Origin: Zhengitettix transpicula
Taxonomy: Eukaryota > Arthropoda > Insecta > Orthoptera > Tetrigidae
Direction: 5' to 3'
DNA: 64,000 bases
NCBI GenBank assembly: GCA_037074705.1
Contig: CM073592.1
Location: 57,215,129 to 57,279,128, forward strand
A program made the translations under genes and the position numbers. Shown here piece after piece: positions 20,569 through 33,044 of this stretch (position 1 is the first letter of the stretch; each line of letters starts with the position of its first letter). The notes under the pieces are model-generated. The model was given only the letters and a program-made list of their open reading frames with translations, was not told the DNA's origin and ran no database searches.

Positions 20569-23500
20569 AATGTTCTTGTAGGATCCCGTGATTCTGCAGT
20601 TCACAGCTGCCTTCGTGAAAGACGAGTTAAATTTCGAATAACAATCTACATACATAATGATTGTCGACACATGTTTATGAATCATTTTAATATAGCACAT
20701 AAGCCTACCAATATCCACCAATTTCTAAGATGATACGATTGTGGCATTTGCTGCCTATCTAGTTCCTGTTTCGGACGCTGGAAAAATCTTGGAAATATTT
20801 GAAATCTTAGTAATAGTTCAATAGATTAATTAATAGGGAATAATTAACTCAGATAAGACATTTATTTCCCTTTAATCTCAATAATTGTTTCTGCATTATC
20901 TTGTTTGTATGTGCATTTTTGTGTAGTGGAAGATAATTTTTTGATTCTTCATATCGATAACCATTATTCATGACGTTACTTGCTGGGCTGATCAATGTTG
21001 TGTAATGAACAGGTATCACCGATATAAATAATTACTTATTTAATTTAAATTAATTTCATATTAATTTTCTGGAAACAGTTTATGACATTTTAAGTATATA
21101 TAATTCGTATTGTTTAGGCAACAGTTTATAATGACAGTTTAACATTGTTGGCTTACCTCCACGGTTTAATTCGACATTTTAATTCCACGATTTTTCAATA
21201 CCTCGATTTAATAGAAATTATGCGATTGGTGAAATAAATCAGATTCCTGAAACACGCACGAGTGCAACACGACAGAGAGGAATTCGACGATGGGAATCTG
21301 AGCGACTTCAAACTCGTCAGTAACCGACGCCATTAGCAAAAAACAAAAGACTGTAGTGACAACAATTTTAATAGTCAGTCCATTAATCGATATAAATCTG
21401 GATGGTGCAATACAAAATTTTAAAACAAATCTCAAAGTCATAGGTTGAAACTGAAGTTATAGCTCGGAGGCGAATTATTCCATCCTGTATGCTGTGGCGA
21501 TGAAGCCGAATCAGGAACCATATATATATTATACGCACCAATTTGCAGAGTTGAAGCCGTAGTGAAACATTCTTATTTATGGAAAATACAACGAACAATA
21601 AGATCTAAAATTCACCATTTTATTTTTATTGTCAAGTACTTTCATTCTGCTCCATTATATACGCTAAATAATTAAACCCTCTGTTTTTGAATTAGCGACT
21701 TTCGACCCACAATACCCTTCTGAGAAAGGGTTATGGTAAATTTATTTTAATGATTTAAAGCCGGTGTAAATTAATGTAAATATTTATCATATATTTATAT
21801 AGTAATAAACTAAAATTTTCAGTCAATCTGTTGACACCCAACTCAATTGATAAAAATTCTGTTATAATCAATTTAACTAATTACGTAAATCAATTATTTT
21901 CTTAATAAATATTTCCTTGATATTTGAAATTGTAAATTTTTTATGTAAAAAAGCTTAATTGTAGTGTCGAATAATTTTAGATATTCAAAGCAGCTGTTAG
22001 AGAATAGAGTATGTATACGAATTTTCGAGTAGCTGAGTTGAGTGACTGGCGGTGAACATTAGTCTCCCCCCTCTCTCTCTATATATTATAGGCCTATACA
22101 TATTACGATTGTCAGTCCTATGTTTATCGTGATCAAATTAAATGACTGATATTCTTGAGAGGTTCATAAGACATTTTCAATTTTTAACTAAGATTATTAT
22201 TAAATTTATAAGAAATTTTTTTCTAGATTTGATCGAAATTATATTTGCAAAATATTTAAATGCTTGTCCTTTATTAATAATTTAAGTATTAAACTACTAC
22301 TGATTGTGTAGGTGAAAGAAACACGAGTTTTAAATTTAAATGAATCAGTTTCGTAGCCTATGCCACTCTATATCATAAACCTCATGTGCAACCACGATGT
22401 AAAGCCGAGACATCCGCTTTTCAATTCGAACGGTTAACCACTATACTATGTATAATGTAGAAGGGAAAGTGGACTTTCCATTAGGAGAAATAAAAGTTTT
22501 CGGCGTTGCATTATTAAGAAAGATTAGGAAGTGTATTCTTACAGACAAACTTTGAAGTAAAAATGATCAGAATTATGATCAATTAATTGATCTAAGAATT
22601 TTGGATATGAAAAACTTTGATCTGGAGGAACAATTAAAAATTCATATACAAATATTGGAATTTATTTTTCCATTCACAGAAGTTGAAGAATAATGGAGCT
22701 ATCAAAGTGAAAGTAAAATAATAATAGGCGAAATATAGAGTATACTATCCAATGTATGACGAGACATTTTATATTGTAACTGGAGCGTAATTAATGCAAT
22801 TTAACATCATAACAGTGTAAATGGTAAGTAAATATTCCTTAGGGATGGACGCATCAGGAGGTACATTGAATACATAAATCATTAGCTGCGACACTGCAAA
22901 ACGAGGTATCCCAATTAAAATATGACCATTGAATCCGCCATATTTTCATCTTTTTTCTTTATTCCTTTGTCATTCAAAAATATTCTTATACAATTATTTA
23001 CACACTCAAATTAAAAGCCGTTATTGTCATTAAATGACATACGAATTATCACTCGATTCACAAAAGCCTGAGTGGCGTGACTAAAGGCTGAGAGCCATTA
23101 TGATTAATTTATTTACTCGAATGCTTATATAGACCTGAACAAAGGCTCATCTACAATTTGATAAATCAAATTATTCACATCCGGATGGAGAAAGCTTGCA
23201 TCTGACGTTGAGTGGACCAGGCCAGTTCAGAATTAATAGCACCACGTACTGTCTATTTTTTTTATCATGGGTTAGATTCCCTATCCGGTCTAGATTTTTC
23301 TATCGTGAACTTTTAATTTTATATTAAATGATTCATATTAAATAATAATAATATTAATTTCTATAGCGAATAACAGTTTGAAGGGTTAATTAGCGAACAC
23401 GACGGTGTAGTGTCTGCAAGACTAAGTATATAGATAGTTTGCATCCACGAGGGTTAACGAGCTTTTGCAGGAACCAATGGGAGATTGTGTAATAGGCAGG

Positions 23501-24634
23501 ATGAGAGGTTACATCAAGAGGCTAGTGAATCCATTTTCGCCTTAAGAAAAGTTGAGTTTAATTATAATTTCTTCTGTTCGTGAATTAACATCTCTTTGAA
23601 AACGTCGGACAGAAATGGGAGCGTTGGTGACATTACATAGTAGTGTAAGCCAATAAACGTAATGTAATCATACCTACAGCAAAAGGAAGTTATTGTCTTA
23701 TGGTATCGCCATAACTAAATATAATAGACGTTATTTTTAATTATATTAGAGTACAGGGAGATATGTGCCATGAAAATTTTTTTAAATAAAGAATTTTAGG
23801 AATTAATAGAATGTTGTCCATATATTTACTTTAATTTGCACAAAGATAATTTATACTTGCGCATTAATCGTGTTCGTTTATTTAGAATTCAATATGTTTT
23901 CAAACGTCATGTTATTATCATAATGTAGAAAATACCCCGTATTAATTCAATTACCATGGAAACCGGAACCCTCTGCATAAGAACATCAATTCATTGTTAA
24001 AATTGGTAATGAAATGATTGAGTAGAAGCGAGCCGGTAAATCTGGATTATGGTTGTAATACAGCAGTGGCCTGATTTCGAGCAGGATGTGGAGCTTAACC
24101 AAGTAAACTTCACACCTCCGCCATGCGTGCGGAGGCAGCATCCACAACAATGCCTGACTTAATTCTGGTGAATCTGAAACTTCGGTTTAATGTGCGTGGC
24201 GATATCCATTTTCTTCATATTGGAACTAAGCACTGATAACAATTTTTACATATCATTTACATAATATCATATATTATTTCGCTGCTTATTGTGTGTCATG
24301 TAGAATAAAATGCTTTTGAATTAGTAGAAATGATTGTCGGGTTTCGAGTGCCTATATCGTTTTAAGTTAACGAGGTTTAAGAATTGCAAACGTTAAAAAT
24401 GAATTCTTAGTGAGCGAGGATATGTAGTCAGGTAGATAAATGGATATAAGATGATAAAAATAGGCCAAAAAATATAGCAAGAAGAATTAGCAAGCCAACG
24501 TTTCGAATCTTGCCAATAATTCGGGGAGGGGAAAAATGTCGTTTGATACGGATGTTGATATTAGGTAGGATCGTTGGTTCCAAAAATCATCAATTTAGAA
24601 TTAATCTCCTGATCAGTATCATTTCGTTTTCTTA
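20569..24634. other. Mostly AT-rich non-coding stretch
   Basis: No gene is found. Minor features: a mixed patch at 21230-21330; a CT-rich run at 22063-22081; a possible tRNA-like fragment at 22391-22450 (listed separately); and a short hairpin CCTCCGC/GCGGAGG near 24114-24134 within a GC-richer patch 24080-24150. Confidence 0.4.
22391..22450 (-). repeat. tRNA-like head of a SINE (fragment)
   Basis: Read on the minus strand, 'tagtggttaacc' resembles an A-box and is followed at tRNA-like distance by 'gcggatgtctcgg' and a degenerate B-box. The pattern is that of a tRNA-derived SINE head, different from the main SINE family here. It is too decayed to be a working tRNA. Confidence 0.35.
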
Positions 24635-24865
24635 AAGAAACAGGCTGTTTGAGGGCAGTATACATTAGGGCTTCTTCCCTGTAATAGAATATGTAGGGAA
24701 ATAAATGGGGGATGCGGAAGGTCGAGCAAGGAAGCGGGGGATTATCTAAGGTCTCTTCGCTATAGTTAAAGTATCATGACTGAATGTGATGAAAGAAAAC
24801 TTGCATCAGGTATTTCGGACTCTCAGTATTTGTCCCACGCCTTTCCGAAATGGACGTTAGGATTT
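24635..24865 (-). mobile_element. Family A retroposon, decayed copy
   Basis: On the minus strand it keeps the 3' blocks of family A in order: 'gcatccccc', then an equivalent of 'cctgatgcagg', then 'cccacgcctttccg' of the body. It has many substitutions and small deletions and lacks the 5' part. No target duplication could be identified. It is the oldest-looking copy in the window. Confidence 0.7.
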
Positions 24866-25511
24866 TCTGTGAGGATGCATCACCCTCGACTTATTGCCTG
24901 CATTATATTTGCTCCAATGAATACACTTGAGGTGGAATTTGCATGATTTTGAACACATGCATGCAATCGTATTACATCAAACTCCTGCATCTCCTAAACC
25001 ATTAACATAATCGTATAACAGATGATGAGTAAATTTAAATAATAATTTTAAAAAATTATAATTACTATAATTATCATTAAAGAAACCTTTATTCAAAGTA
25101 TCTTTAGGATATATTAAAATATCAAATTAAAATAGTAACTTTCGACCCACTTTACAATCATCAGCAAAATCATTACACAGAAACAGATTGAATGGAAGGA
25201 TTAAACCCTACATGCTAATCAACATTAATCTAACTATCGATCTCTACAAAATTATCTCATATTGACTTACATATTGTTTGGTGCATTTATGCAATTGTTT
25301 AGCCAGCTCGAGTGATACTCTAAAAGCAGATATTTTTTTAAAATTACAATAGAATTTATATAAGAAAGATGAGCCTAAAATAATACTTCCAAATTAAATC
25401 AACCGGAATATTTAATTTATCCTGGATATAAGACGACTTCCAAACACTTTACAGAAATAAAGACGATTCTTAATCAGTTTACCATTGTTCCATACTTAAA
25501 AAAAATTCTAA
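24866..25511. other. AT-rich non-coding stretch
   Basis: No gene or repeat end is seen. Confidence 0.4.
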
Positions 25512-25515
25512 CTTT

Positions 25516-25549
<34 letters not shown>

Positions 25550-25686
25550 ACACACCCATATATGAATACATTCAAAACTATCTTTTATCTTATGAAGTTT
25601 CAAAATTATGATCCAATCGTCGTATTGCAATGATTTTTTGTTTTGGTCGATTAATATATATTGTTTCTGACAAATTGGCTGTTTTT
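25512..25686 (+). repeat. Interspersed repeat C, copy 1
   Basis: It shares with 31719-31841 a run of matching blocks in the same order: 'ttaacatata', 'tgaatacatt', 'aaact..ct', an 'atgaagtttcaaaa' / 'atgaggtcgaaac' block, and 'tctgacaaattgg' / 'tctgacaattgg'. This copy is expanded by an (AT)n tract. No coding capacity is visible and the class is unknown. Confidence 0.65.
25519..25546. repeat. (AT)n microsatellite
   Basis: This is an uninterrupted dinucleotide run of about 28 bases inside repeat C. Confidence 0.95.
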
Positions 25687-25739
25687 ATTTTTCTTGATTA
25701 ATTTATTGGACAGATAATATTAAATATTTATTTACTTTT

Positions 25740-25890
25740 ATATGAGTATTGAATGTCACGTCACGTTACTACGTATAGAGTATATATTACCATGAGGTAC
25801 TCCGTGTTGAGCCAGCTTCTCTGCGTGACGTGTCCACCGAGCGCGAAGCGTATTTCACAAAAAGTAGGCGCGTAAATATTCAAGATTGCG
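25740..25890. other. Small GC-richer island
   Basis: This patch has 'gcgtgacgtgtccaccgagcg' in its core and two TGACGT/CACGTCA-like sites. No frame or repeat hallmark is seen. It is a possible regulatory block on composition alone. Confidence 0.22.
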
Positions 25891-28234
25891 TTGCCTGTAA
25901 TGATCAAATAATTGTACAAATTTGTAAAAATTCTCTGAAAAATTATTTACCAAATTTCACACTGAAAAAATAATTATTCCTATTGTAATAAAATATTTGA
26001 ATCATAAAAAAAGTCCTTATGTGACGTCACTCCATTACCAAGGTGAAAAAAAACAGTTTTCCTTTCACAGCATCTATATTAAACCTTATCGTAGATAAAA
26101 TCATGATATACGGAGAGTTTAGACTGTTTATCCCAGGCTTGATAGTTTATTATTTTTTGTAAAGACGAATTAAGCTTCCAAATATTATAATATTGAACAT
26201 AAATATGAAACGTTTGGAAATTGTTAGTCAATGTAGACGAACTGAAATTAAAAGAGTCTTATTATAGTCGTTTATAGAGATTATATATATATATATATGA
26301 AGTAATGAAGGTGCAAAATTCTGTGAGAAAAAATTTAACATTACTTATACTTACAATTGATCTTAGTTGAACATGGTTAACGCTACTCGACGTTACATTC
26401 TGTATATTATTAAATTATATTATGACTCATCAAATTAATTTCTTTTTTATTACAAGTTAATAGTGGTTATGAGTTTATTTCTTGCGGTATGTACGAAGGC
26501 GTTGAATTGAGTGGGAGATTCGTTGCAAGCTACTGTAGTGAATCAAGGAAAATTAATTTCGCTAAACAGAAAAAAAATCAATGATTACAGACGTAGAAAG
26601 AAGAACTGTTAATATTAATTTTAAAAACCTTACACATGGAAGAGAATATTGACTGAAAATTTTACCGTGATACTTACCAATGATGTATTAAAAAATTGAG
26701 TCAACTTGACATAGTGGTCGGGGTGAATAGTCTTTTTTTTGTTATGTACTTCAGTTTGAAATAATACTACAGTTAACCGAAGTCCATGTTATCAATTGAA
26801 TAGGTATATAAAACGGGTAATTATTGGAACCGACAGCTCTGAATACAGAAAAATCTATAGCTATACAGACGGCTCAATCAAACACGCCGATTCAATGGGA
26901 GGCGAGATGATACAAAAGCTAATTGTGTGTTACTATAAATAGTTAGTGAATCAAATACAGCAGTTCCATGCTGCGATATGTTGACATTTGTGTCAAAGTT
27001 GCCCATAAAATTTCTACAGAGTGGAGCGGATTCATGGTGCATAGTCCATAACTTGGGCTCCATTGACGGAACTCGTGTGTAAACATTACAAAGGATGACA
27101 TTTAATTTAAAATATCACAATAAATATCAAACAAGAATCAAATTTAAAATTTTGTTTTGCTGTTTACTATCCATCTTTATATTAGTAAAACTGATCGTGT
27201 GTTTATTGAAAATTAAAATAATAATAAAATTAAAATGTCAGTTCACGCTTCCGAAATTTTGATCATTTTTAACAACCAATCAGTATGCAAAAATTTAATT
27301 ACGTCACTATCATAAAATGAAAATTATTTAGATACTTATGAAACCTTTTATAATGGTAAATAAATATTATGAATGCAACTGTAAATCCAGTAATATTAAC
27401 AAAGGAATATTTCAGTATATTATAATAATTTTATTTAAAATAAACAGACAGCTAAAATAAGTGAAATATATAAGTATATATAGCTTTTCCCATAACCACA
27501 CAAAGCCACCTCAAGCAGGAATTAAATGAAAAATAAAATTATGTAAGCCTCTGAACTTCAAGTTTTGAAATAGTCAATTTAAAGACCTTTTAAGTCCTCC
27601 TGTAAATAACTATAATTTGGTCTCATTAACGCTAAAAAATATAAATGTTAACTTTAAACAAGACGTAGCAAATTTCATTTCATGCAGCCTATTTGCAAGT
27701 ATTACATTATTTGAAATCTAGCACAAATCTTATTTATCTGTTTTCGTTTCATTGACCCCATCACGAACTTAAATAGTTTCTTAAGAAAGAATTTGGATAA
27801 GAAATTTAAAATGACAAAATTTCTTTTGAGATTGACACTACATGTATTTAAATTTGACTAAAGATATAAAATTTATATTATTAAGATATAAATGTTGAGG
27901 AAATTTTTTGTATTCTGAAAGGAAGTAATTTTATTTATATTATGAAGAAGACTGTTACAACTATTAGGTTATGACAATAAGTCCAATAAATTGTTAATTC
28001 AATCTGTAATTAGATGTTTTCAAATCATACAAATATTTCATAGTAATGGAAAAGAAAAATATATTACCTTTGGCGGTAATCTAAAACCTACTACAGTAAA
28101 TTTATAAGTTTGGAACATTCATAACAGTATTTTTTAAAACTAAACAGATTGTATAGTATACTTGTAGTACACTTGTATATGAATAAACTATGTGACTGAT
28201 GTCTATAGTAGATTAGTACCGACTATAAATATTA
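25891..28234. other. AT-rich non-coding stretch
   Basis: It holds a short (AT)n tract near 26282-26299 and otherwise no recognisable feature. Confidence 0.45.
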
Positions 28235-28783
28235 CAGCAGACCCTTGAATATCCAGCCAAATATGGCTGGACGGCTGGAAGGACTAAAGTTGGGGATATG
28301 CCGGAGTTCTATAAATACTTTCTGCCCGACCGTACCATTAAGAACGCCTTTTTTTATGCTATGCACGCTCTTAATTAAAACTTTTAGAGCGCTTATTGCA
28401 GGCCAGTATTTTATATATCTTTCGTTCATTAGTATACATTTTAATAATTTCATATACATAAAGGAATTGAAAAAATAATAACATTGTACACATTTTAATT
28501 AAATGTACTGTGTTTCGTTTATTAACCATTTAGTAATTAAATAAATTATTAATAAAAATATACGAAACTTATTGGCGTTGCATACCCAACTGACAGTGAA
28601 GATATGTTAGAAGAACGAAACTTACTTTACGTACGTAGCTTGGAGAAAGTTTATAACAGAAGTCTTCGAAAGTTAAACTACATTTTTTATTTTATTACAG
28701 GTAATTTATTTATTTTTTAATTAGGCCTAATACACGGAGTTTGGCTGACCACGAGCCGGACTATTAAAGGGTGTAGTATACTG
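28235..28783. mobile_element. pogo/Tigger-like non-autonomous element
   Basis: The left end CAGCAGACCCTTGAATATCC and the right end (read inward from 28783, CAGTATACTACACCCTTTAA) share the pogo/Tigger terminal style CAG...CCTT.AATA.TCC and are each flanked by TA (28233-28234 and 28784-28785), the family's target. Just inside the left end is a hairpin CCAGCC/GGCTGG. Frames on both strands at 28232-28478 are mutual shadows and show no DDE transposase motif. It looks like a deletion derivative or MITE. The two ends differ by a small insertion, so the call is moderate. Confidence 0.5.
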
Positions 28784-29439
28784 TAAATGAAAACTTAAGT
28801 TCTGGTGAAAGTATTAAGAGGAATGAGAAGAAAATATTAGAAAAATGGGAATAACTCTGAGCCGTATGTTGATAATGTTTTACTTAATAACTCTAGTTTA
28901 GGAGTTGTTTGTTGCCATGAGACTCGTAGACAGTCAGCAGAATAAAACAGAATATTTAATGAATTATTGAATGTCAGCATGGTCCTCACTTAGCAATTTT
29001 CGTAGAAATTGAGGCATCGGCTTCGTTCTCCAGAATATTAATCTCGAAGTCTTTTTAGTATGGCGCTGCACTTAGCAGGTTTCAAAAAATTAAAAAAATA
29101 TCGAATTAATTCAAGTAAGAAACAGGCTTCTAAATGGAAAAATATTATTATTAATAAAAAGCATAGCAATACACGTCATATAGAAATAATTATGTGTTAG
29201 TAACATTTTATAGTTTACACTTATTTTTGATAGAAATAATGAAGCGATTAAATTAAAATTAATTTAATTTATTCTTGGACTCGAATTATAAAGATTATTT
29301 ATTTTCGGAATTAAAACTAGTGCTTTAGATGTTCCTGGTTATTTTTAGTTAATTTTTCAGAATATCAAGACACCTCTAAAGAGCTCTTTCTCGGCCTTTA
29401 TTTTTGTACCTGCATTGCGTCTAACCCTATTTTGATCTC
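28784..29439. other. AT-rich non-coding stretch
   Basis: No gene or repeat end is recognised. Confidence 0.4.
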
Positions 29440-29917
29440 GGAGCAAAAGGCTGCGAGGATTTCTCGCAGGTCAACCTTTCTGAAGAGACCTTTGTGGATG
29501 CCTTCTCCTCTCTCCGTTTTTGAGCTAAGGTTCTCACAAATCGAGGCACCTCGGCCTGTTTTGAGGGGAGTATGTTCCGGGGTCACAGACCTTGACCATA
29601 CGGTAAGAGTTGTTCTCTGTTCCCATTGGATCAGGCGGCCCAGCTGCCTCCTCAACTAGTCGACGCACGGAGAAGGGAATGCTGCGTCTTCACAGAAAAC
29701 TTCTCCCGCAATCGGGCGTACCCAATTACCGACATATCTGATGCAGGTTTTTTAGGATTTTCCCTGCATCACTTTTAGGCGAATGCCGCGTAGGGTCCTT
29801 AAACTAACGTTAGGGGTCCCTTTAACCTTCCGCATCCCCCCTTTCAAATGCTATTAAAGGGGCATTTTCCACTGTGTGGATTACCCTCATGTAGCCTGTT
29901 ACTCTAAAAAAAATTAT
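29440..29917 (+). mobile_element. Family A retroposon, copy with 5' hairpin
   Basis: It begins at the conserved 5' hairpin (CTGCGAG / CTCGCAG, about 29449-29468) and has the full central body and a shortened 3' half. It ends in 'gtagcctgttactct' plus an A-rich tail at about 29907-29915. I could not find a convincing target duplication, so the outer limits are approximate. Open frames on both strands (29398-29659) are shadows of the repeat. Confidence 0.8.
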
Positions 29918-30419
29918 CCCTTAACGAGTTGTATATTGTTAGAGGTTACGTATATTGTTGTAATCGGAACTAAATTCAACGTTTTTTGGTTGCATAGTTT
30001 CATTGATATGCCAGTCAGTCAACCAGTCTGTTACATACATACATTCATACGAATATTTAAATATTTTTTTCCCTGAATTACGAATTTTGTAAACAATAAT
30101 ATACAGTATACTGATTCGAGAAGTATATTGAAGTCATATCGAGTATGAAATAAGGTATTTTGTGACCATTTGAATCTGTTGGTGTATAACATTTTTATAA
30201 TAAATTTCTGCTGAAGTATTTTCGGATGTAAGTTTAAAAGTGTTTTTTTCAACACCAATTTAAATTATTACATATCGCAGGACTTAACTATAATGAAAGT
30301 GCATTGAATTTTTTCCCCAAAAATTGTAAGACGTCAGTGGTAGGAGTAGGTATCACTTAGTTTCATGGCAGATATTAAGTAAATTTCGGATCCATTTATC
30401 CTGAAATAGTCACAACGTT
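29918..30419. other. AT-rich non-coding stretch
   Basis: No gene or repeat is recognised. Confidence 0.4.
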
Positions 30420-30985
30420 TCCTCTCATTCCTCAGTTTTTATACCGAAGAGTGTGAGGCAGACTCTCGGAAACTCTTGAGGCAAAATAAGACTCCGTAAA
30501 ACCACAAACAGAGTCCCAATAAATTTTTGAGCGGTTATTGCCTCGCTTTAGAGAGACTCTTTTGGATGTTTAAGGAGCTCCATTTAGAGTGACACGAAGC
30601 ACTTCCCCTACGTTATCGGAGAGTGGGCGTTCTACGCTACTTCTTTGAAAGCACGAAGCAAGCGAGGCGTGTCTGGCAAACTCTAGCCGGCCCAGGGTTG
30701 AAAACTTTCCGACTCCCTCCTCTCAACTCCCGACGACAATTCCCGTGGGACTCAATTCCCGCGGTTGTTTTTATGTGCTATGAATCCTCGCAGGAAGCAT
30801 TCCTTGCTCGCAGATTTATCCGCCCACACAGGCAGCCAGGTGCATTGTGATCAAACAGCGAGCGATTTATGGTTACGGCCAGGCTGCTCGGCGAAATAAA
30901 CTTTGAAATTGAAATGGCGAACTCTATGCTCATGAACGGCAAGAACGCCGCCTCCCCAAGCAACAACCCCCAGAAGTTACGATAT
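30420..30985. other. Large GC-rich island, candidate regulatory block
   Basis: This is one of the longest compositionally distinct patches, about 560 bases. In its second half a TCF-like GATCAAA (30849-30855) sits next to TTTATGG (30866-30872), a posterior-Hox/Caudal type core. A GCCAT (PHO-like) core occurs on the other strand near 30913. A plus frame at 30623-30850 stays open but resembles no protein. No repeat ends are visible. A conserved enhancer or Polycomb-type element is possible; an unannotated exon is the alternative. Confidence 0.4.
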
Positions 30986-31646
30986 CTTCCACGGTTTCGT
31001 GTAGGTTATTGGAGATATCGAAAGGTATTGATTGGAACGAATTGAATGCAAGGAAATATGGACAGAATGCTTTTCCTTCGTTATTCGCGTACTTTCCTTT
31101 TAGTAAGTTAGTGACGGAAACATCATACTTCATTTTTGTTTAATTATAATCAGTATTATTGTAATGTATCCAATTTCACTCGGATTATTGTCATTCCAAA
31201 TGAAAATGGAGTGAGTGATACCATTGTCTTGTAGCTATGTGAATAAATAACTTTCTATAGTTTTCAGGAATGAGTTATGAGACAAACTCATATTTATTAT
31301 TATGTTAATGGTAATTGTGCAAATAAGAGGTGATTTTTATTACTGTACATTCCTTTTCAATGATCTAATGACTAATCACAACATGCGTGAAATTATTATT
31401 ATTAATGCCATATTATAAAATTGATGAAAGAAATTAGTGTACCTGTCAATTTTTATCTTTTATTAGAATGTAGTCATAAAAAAATCAGAATAACGGCAAG
31501 TTTATCAGAAAAATGTATGATTTAAGCAAAATAGAAAACAATTCTAATACTACGTCGTTTCTTTCATAATTTTGGTATATAATCAGGTAATAGACAGTTT
31601 TAAATGTAGGGTAATTCCAGAATTTATATGTTCATATATTAATTTA
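30986..31646. other. AT-rich non-coding stretch
   Basis: No gene or repeat end is recognised. Confidence 0.4.
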
Positions 31647-31677
31647 GTGTCATGACGGTTCTAACCGTCATAGGACA
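31647..31677. repeat. Inverted repeat (stem of about 14 bp)
   Basis: ATGACGGTT and AACCGTCAT are perfect mirror arms around a 2-base loop, extended outwards by GTGTC and GACAC with a 2-base bulge. It could fold as a DNA or RNA hairpin or be the centre of a decayed foldback element. Nothing around it identifies a function. Confidence 0.7.
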
Positions 31678-31718
31678 CACTCCATAATAATAAATTTATA
31701 TTTTTACACCTAATTTTA

Positions 31719-31841
31719 ACATATACATATGTGAATACATTTGAAACTGTCTATTACTTGATGAGGTCGAAACGTCGTGATATTGTAATTATTTTTTATT
31801 TTAGTTGAATAATACATTTTGTCTGACAATTGGCCGTTTCC
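31719..31841 (+). repeat. Interspersed repeat C, copy 2
   Basis: This is the second copy of the repeat at 25512-25686, matching block by block without the (AT)n expansion. It ends with 'tctgacaattggccgttt'. Confidence 0.65.
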
Positions 31842-32512
31842 CTGCTTATTTATTAGTCATAATTATCATATTAATTTAAGGATTATAAAGTAGATATCAT
31901 AATTTTTTACATTATGTCATAAAGTAGAACTTCTTAAAGGAAAATTTCTTCACAAACCTTGAAAACTTTGACAGTAAACGGATGAAATTTGTTGTGAAAC
32001 AGGCCGAAAGAGGGGGACGCTTTGCAGAGAGAGACAGAGATATTTAGCCGTTGAATAGTAAACCAGCGATTCTGGTACACAACAGCGGCGACTACCGGTT
32101 GAGTAATTTTACGACGAATAATAATAAAATCACACAAAGAACCATAATTTGATTTTGAGTTCAATGCTCCATGCTGTTCATCTAAAAATTATAAATATGC
32201 TTAAGAGATTACACATGGTGTATCATGTTCAAAGAAACAACAGTTTCACAAAACGGCTCAGTTGACTGATAATGAATCACAAGAGAGCCTGTATGACTGC
32301 TAAGAGTTGTTGTAATCATTAACATTGTTTTTATTTATCTAATATTTTTATCTATTTGCTCGCTCTATTAGCACGCTTTAATCTACACTGTGACAGGTTT
32401 AATTGAGTCTCTTATTTCGCTTGTTCTCTCAGTCTTTAATATTTCCCCGTCATTTTACTATAATTTACTTCATTCGAAGTTTATAAGAACTGGTAAAAAA
32501 TTTTTCATTTTT
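31842..32512. other. AT-rich non-coding stretch
   Basis: A mixed part at 31990-32110 holds a chance minus frame. No gene is recognised. Confidence 0.38.
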
Positions 32513-32526
32513 AACATTGAAATGTG
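32513..32526 (+). repeat. Target-site duplication, left copy
   Basis: AACATTGAAATGTG occurs here and at 33031-33044, precisely bracketing the family A copy. Confidence 0.88.
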
Positions 32527-33030
32527 GAGAGCTCTGGCGGTTACCTTTGGGGATGCCTTCACATCTCTCTGGTATTTTGAACTAAGGTTCCCATATGCCG
32601 AGGCACCTCGGCCTGTTTTGAGAGGTGTATGTTCCGGGGTCGCAGACCTTGGGCATACGGTAAGAGTTGTCCGCTATTCCTATTGGAATAGTCGGCCAGC
32701 TGTCTCCTAAATTGGTCACGGCACGGCGAGGGGAAAGCTGCGACCCCACAGCTAACCCATCTCCCGCCATCGGAAGGGCGTGGGACAAGTACCAAATGCT
32801 CGACCTACCTGATTACTGGTTTTTCTAGGGGTTCCCCTGCATCACTTTTAGGCGAATTGCCGGGTAGGATCCTTAGACCATAGCCTGGGGGCCCAAGTTA
32901 ACCCTTGGCTACCTTCCTCTACCCTTCCGCATCCCCCCTTTCAAATCCCTTTCCTATGCTATAATAGGGGAGTTGCCACTATGTGGATTACCCTATACGT
33001 AGCTTGTCTACACCTGAATAAAAAGAAGAA
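32527..33030 (+). mobile_element. Family A retroposon, best-defined copy
   Basis: This is the cleanest insertion: a 14-base exact target duplication, a start at 'gagagctctggcgg', one central body unit, a complete 3' half ('gggggccc', 'ccgcatccccc', 'gtggattaccc') and a short A/G tail. It starts a little downstream of the 5' hairpin seen in other copies, consistent with slight 5' truncation or a subfamily shared with 5199-5913. It has no recognisable protein product; antisense frames 32559-32795 repeat those in other copies. Confidence 0.9.
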
Positions 33031-33044
33031 AACATTGAAATGTG
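33031..33044 (+). repeat. Target-site duplication, right copy
   Basis: AACATTGAAATGTG, identical to 32513-32526, directly after the tail. Confidence 0.88.

Noticed and set aside
30623..30850. 75-codon plus ORF in the GC-rich island
   Set aside because: GC-rich DNA is expected to keep frames open; no domain, start context or splice support.
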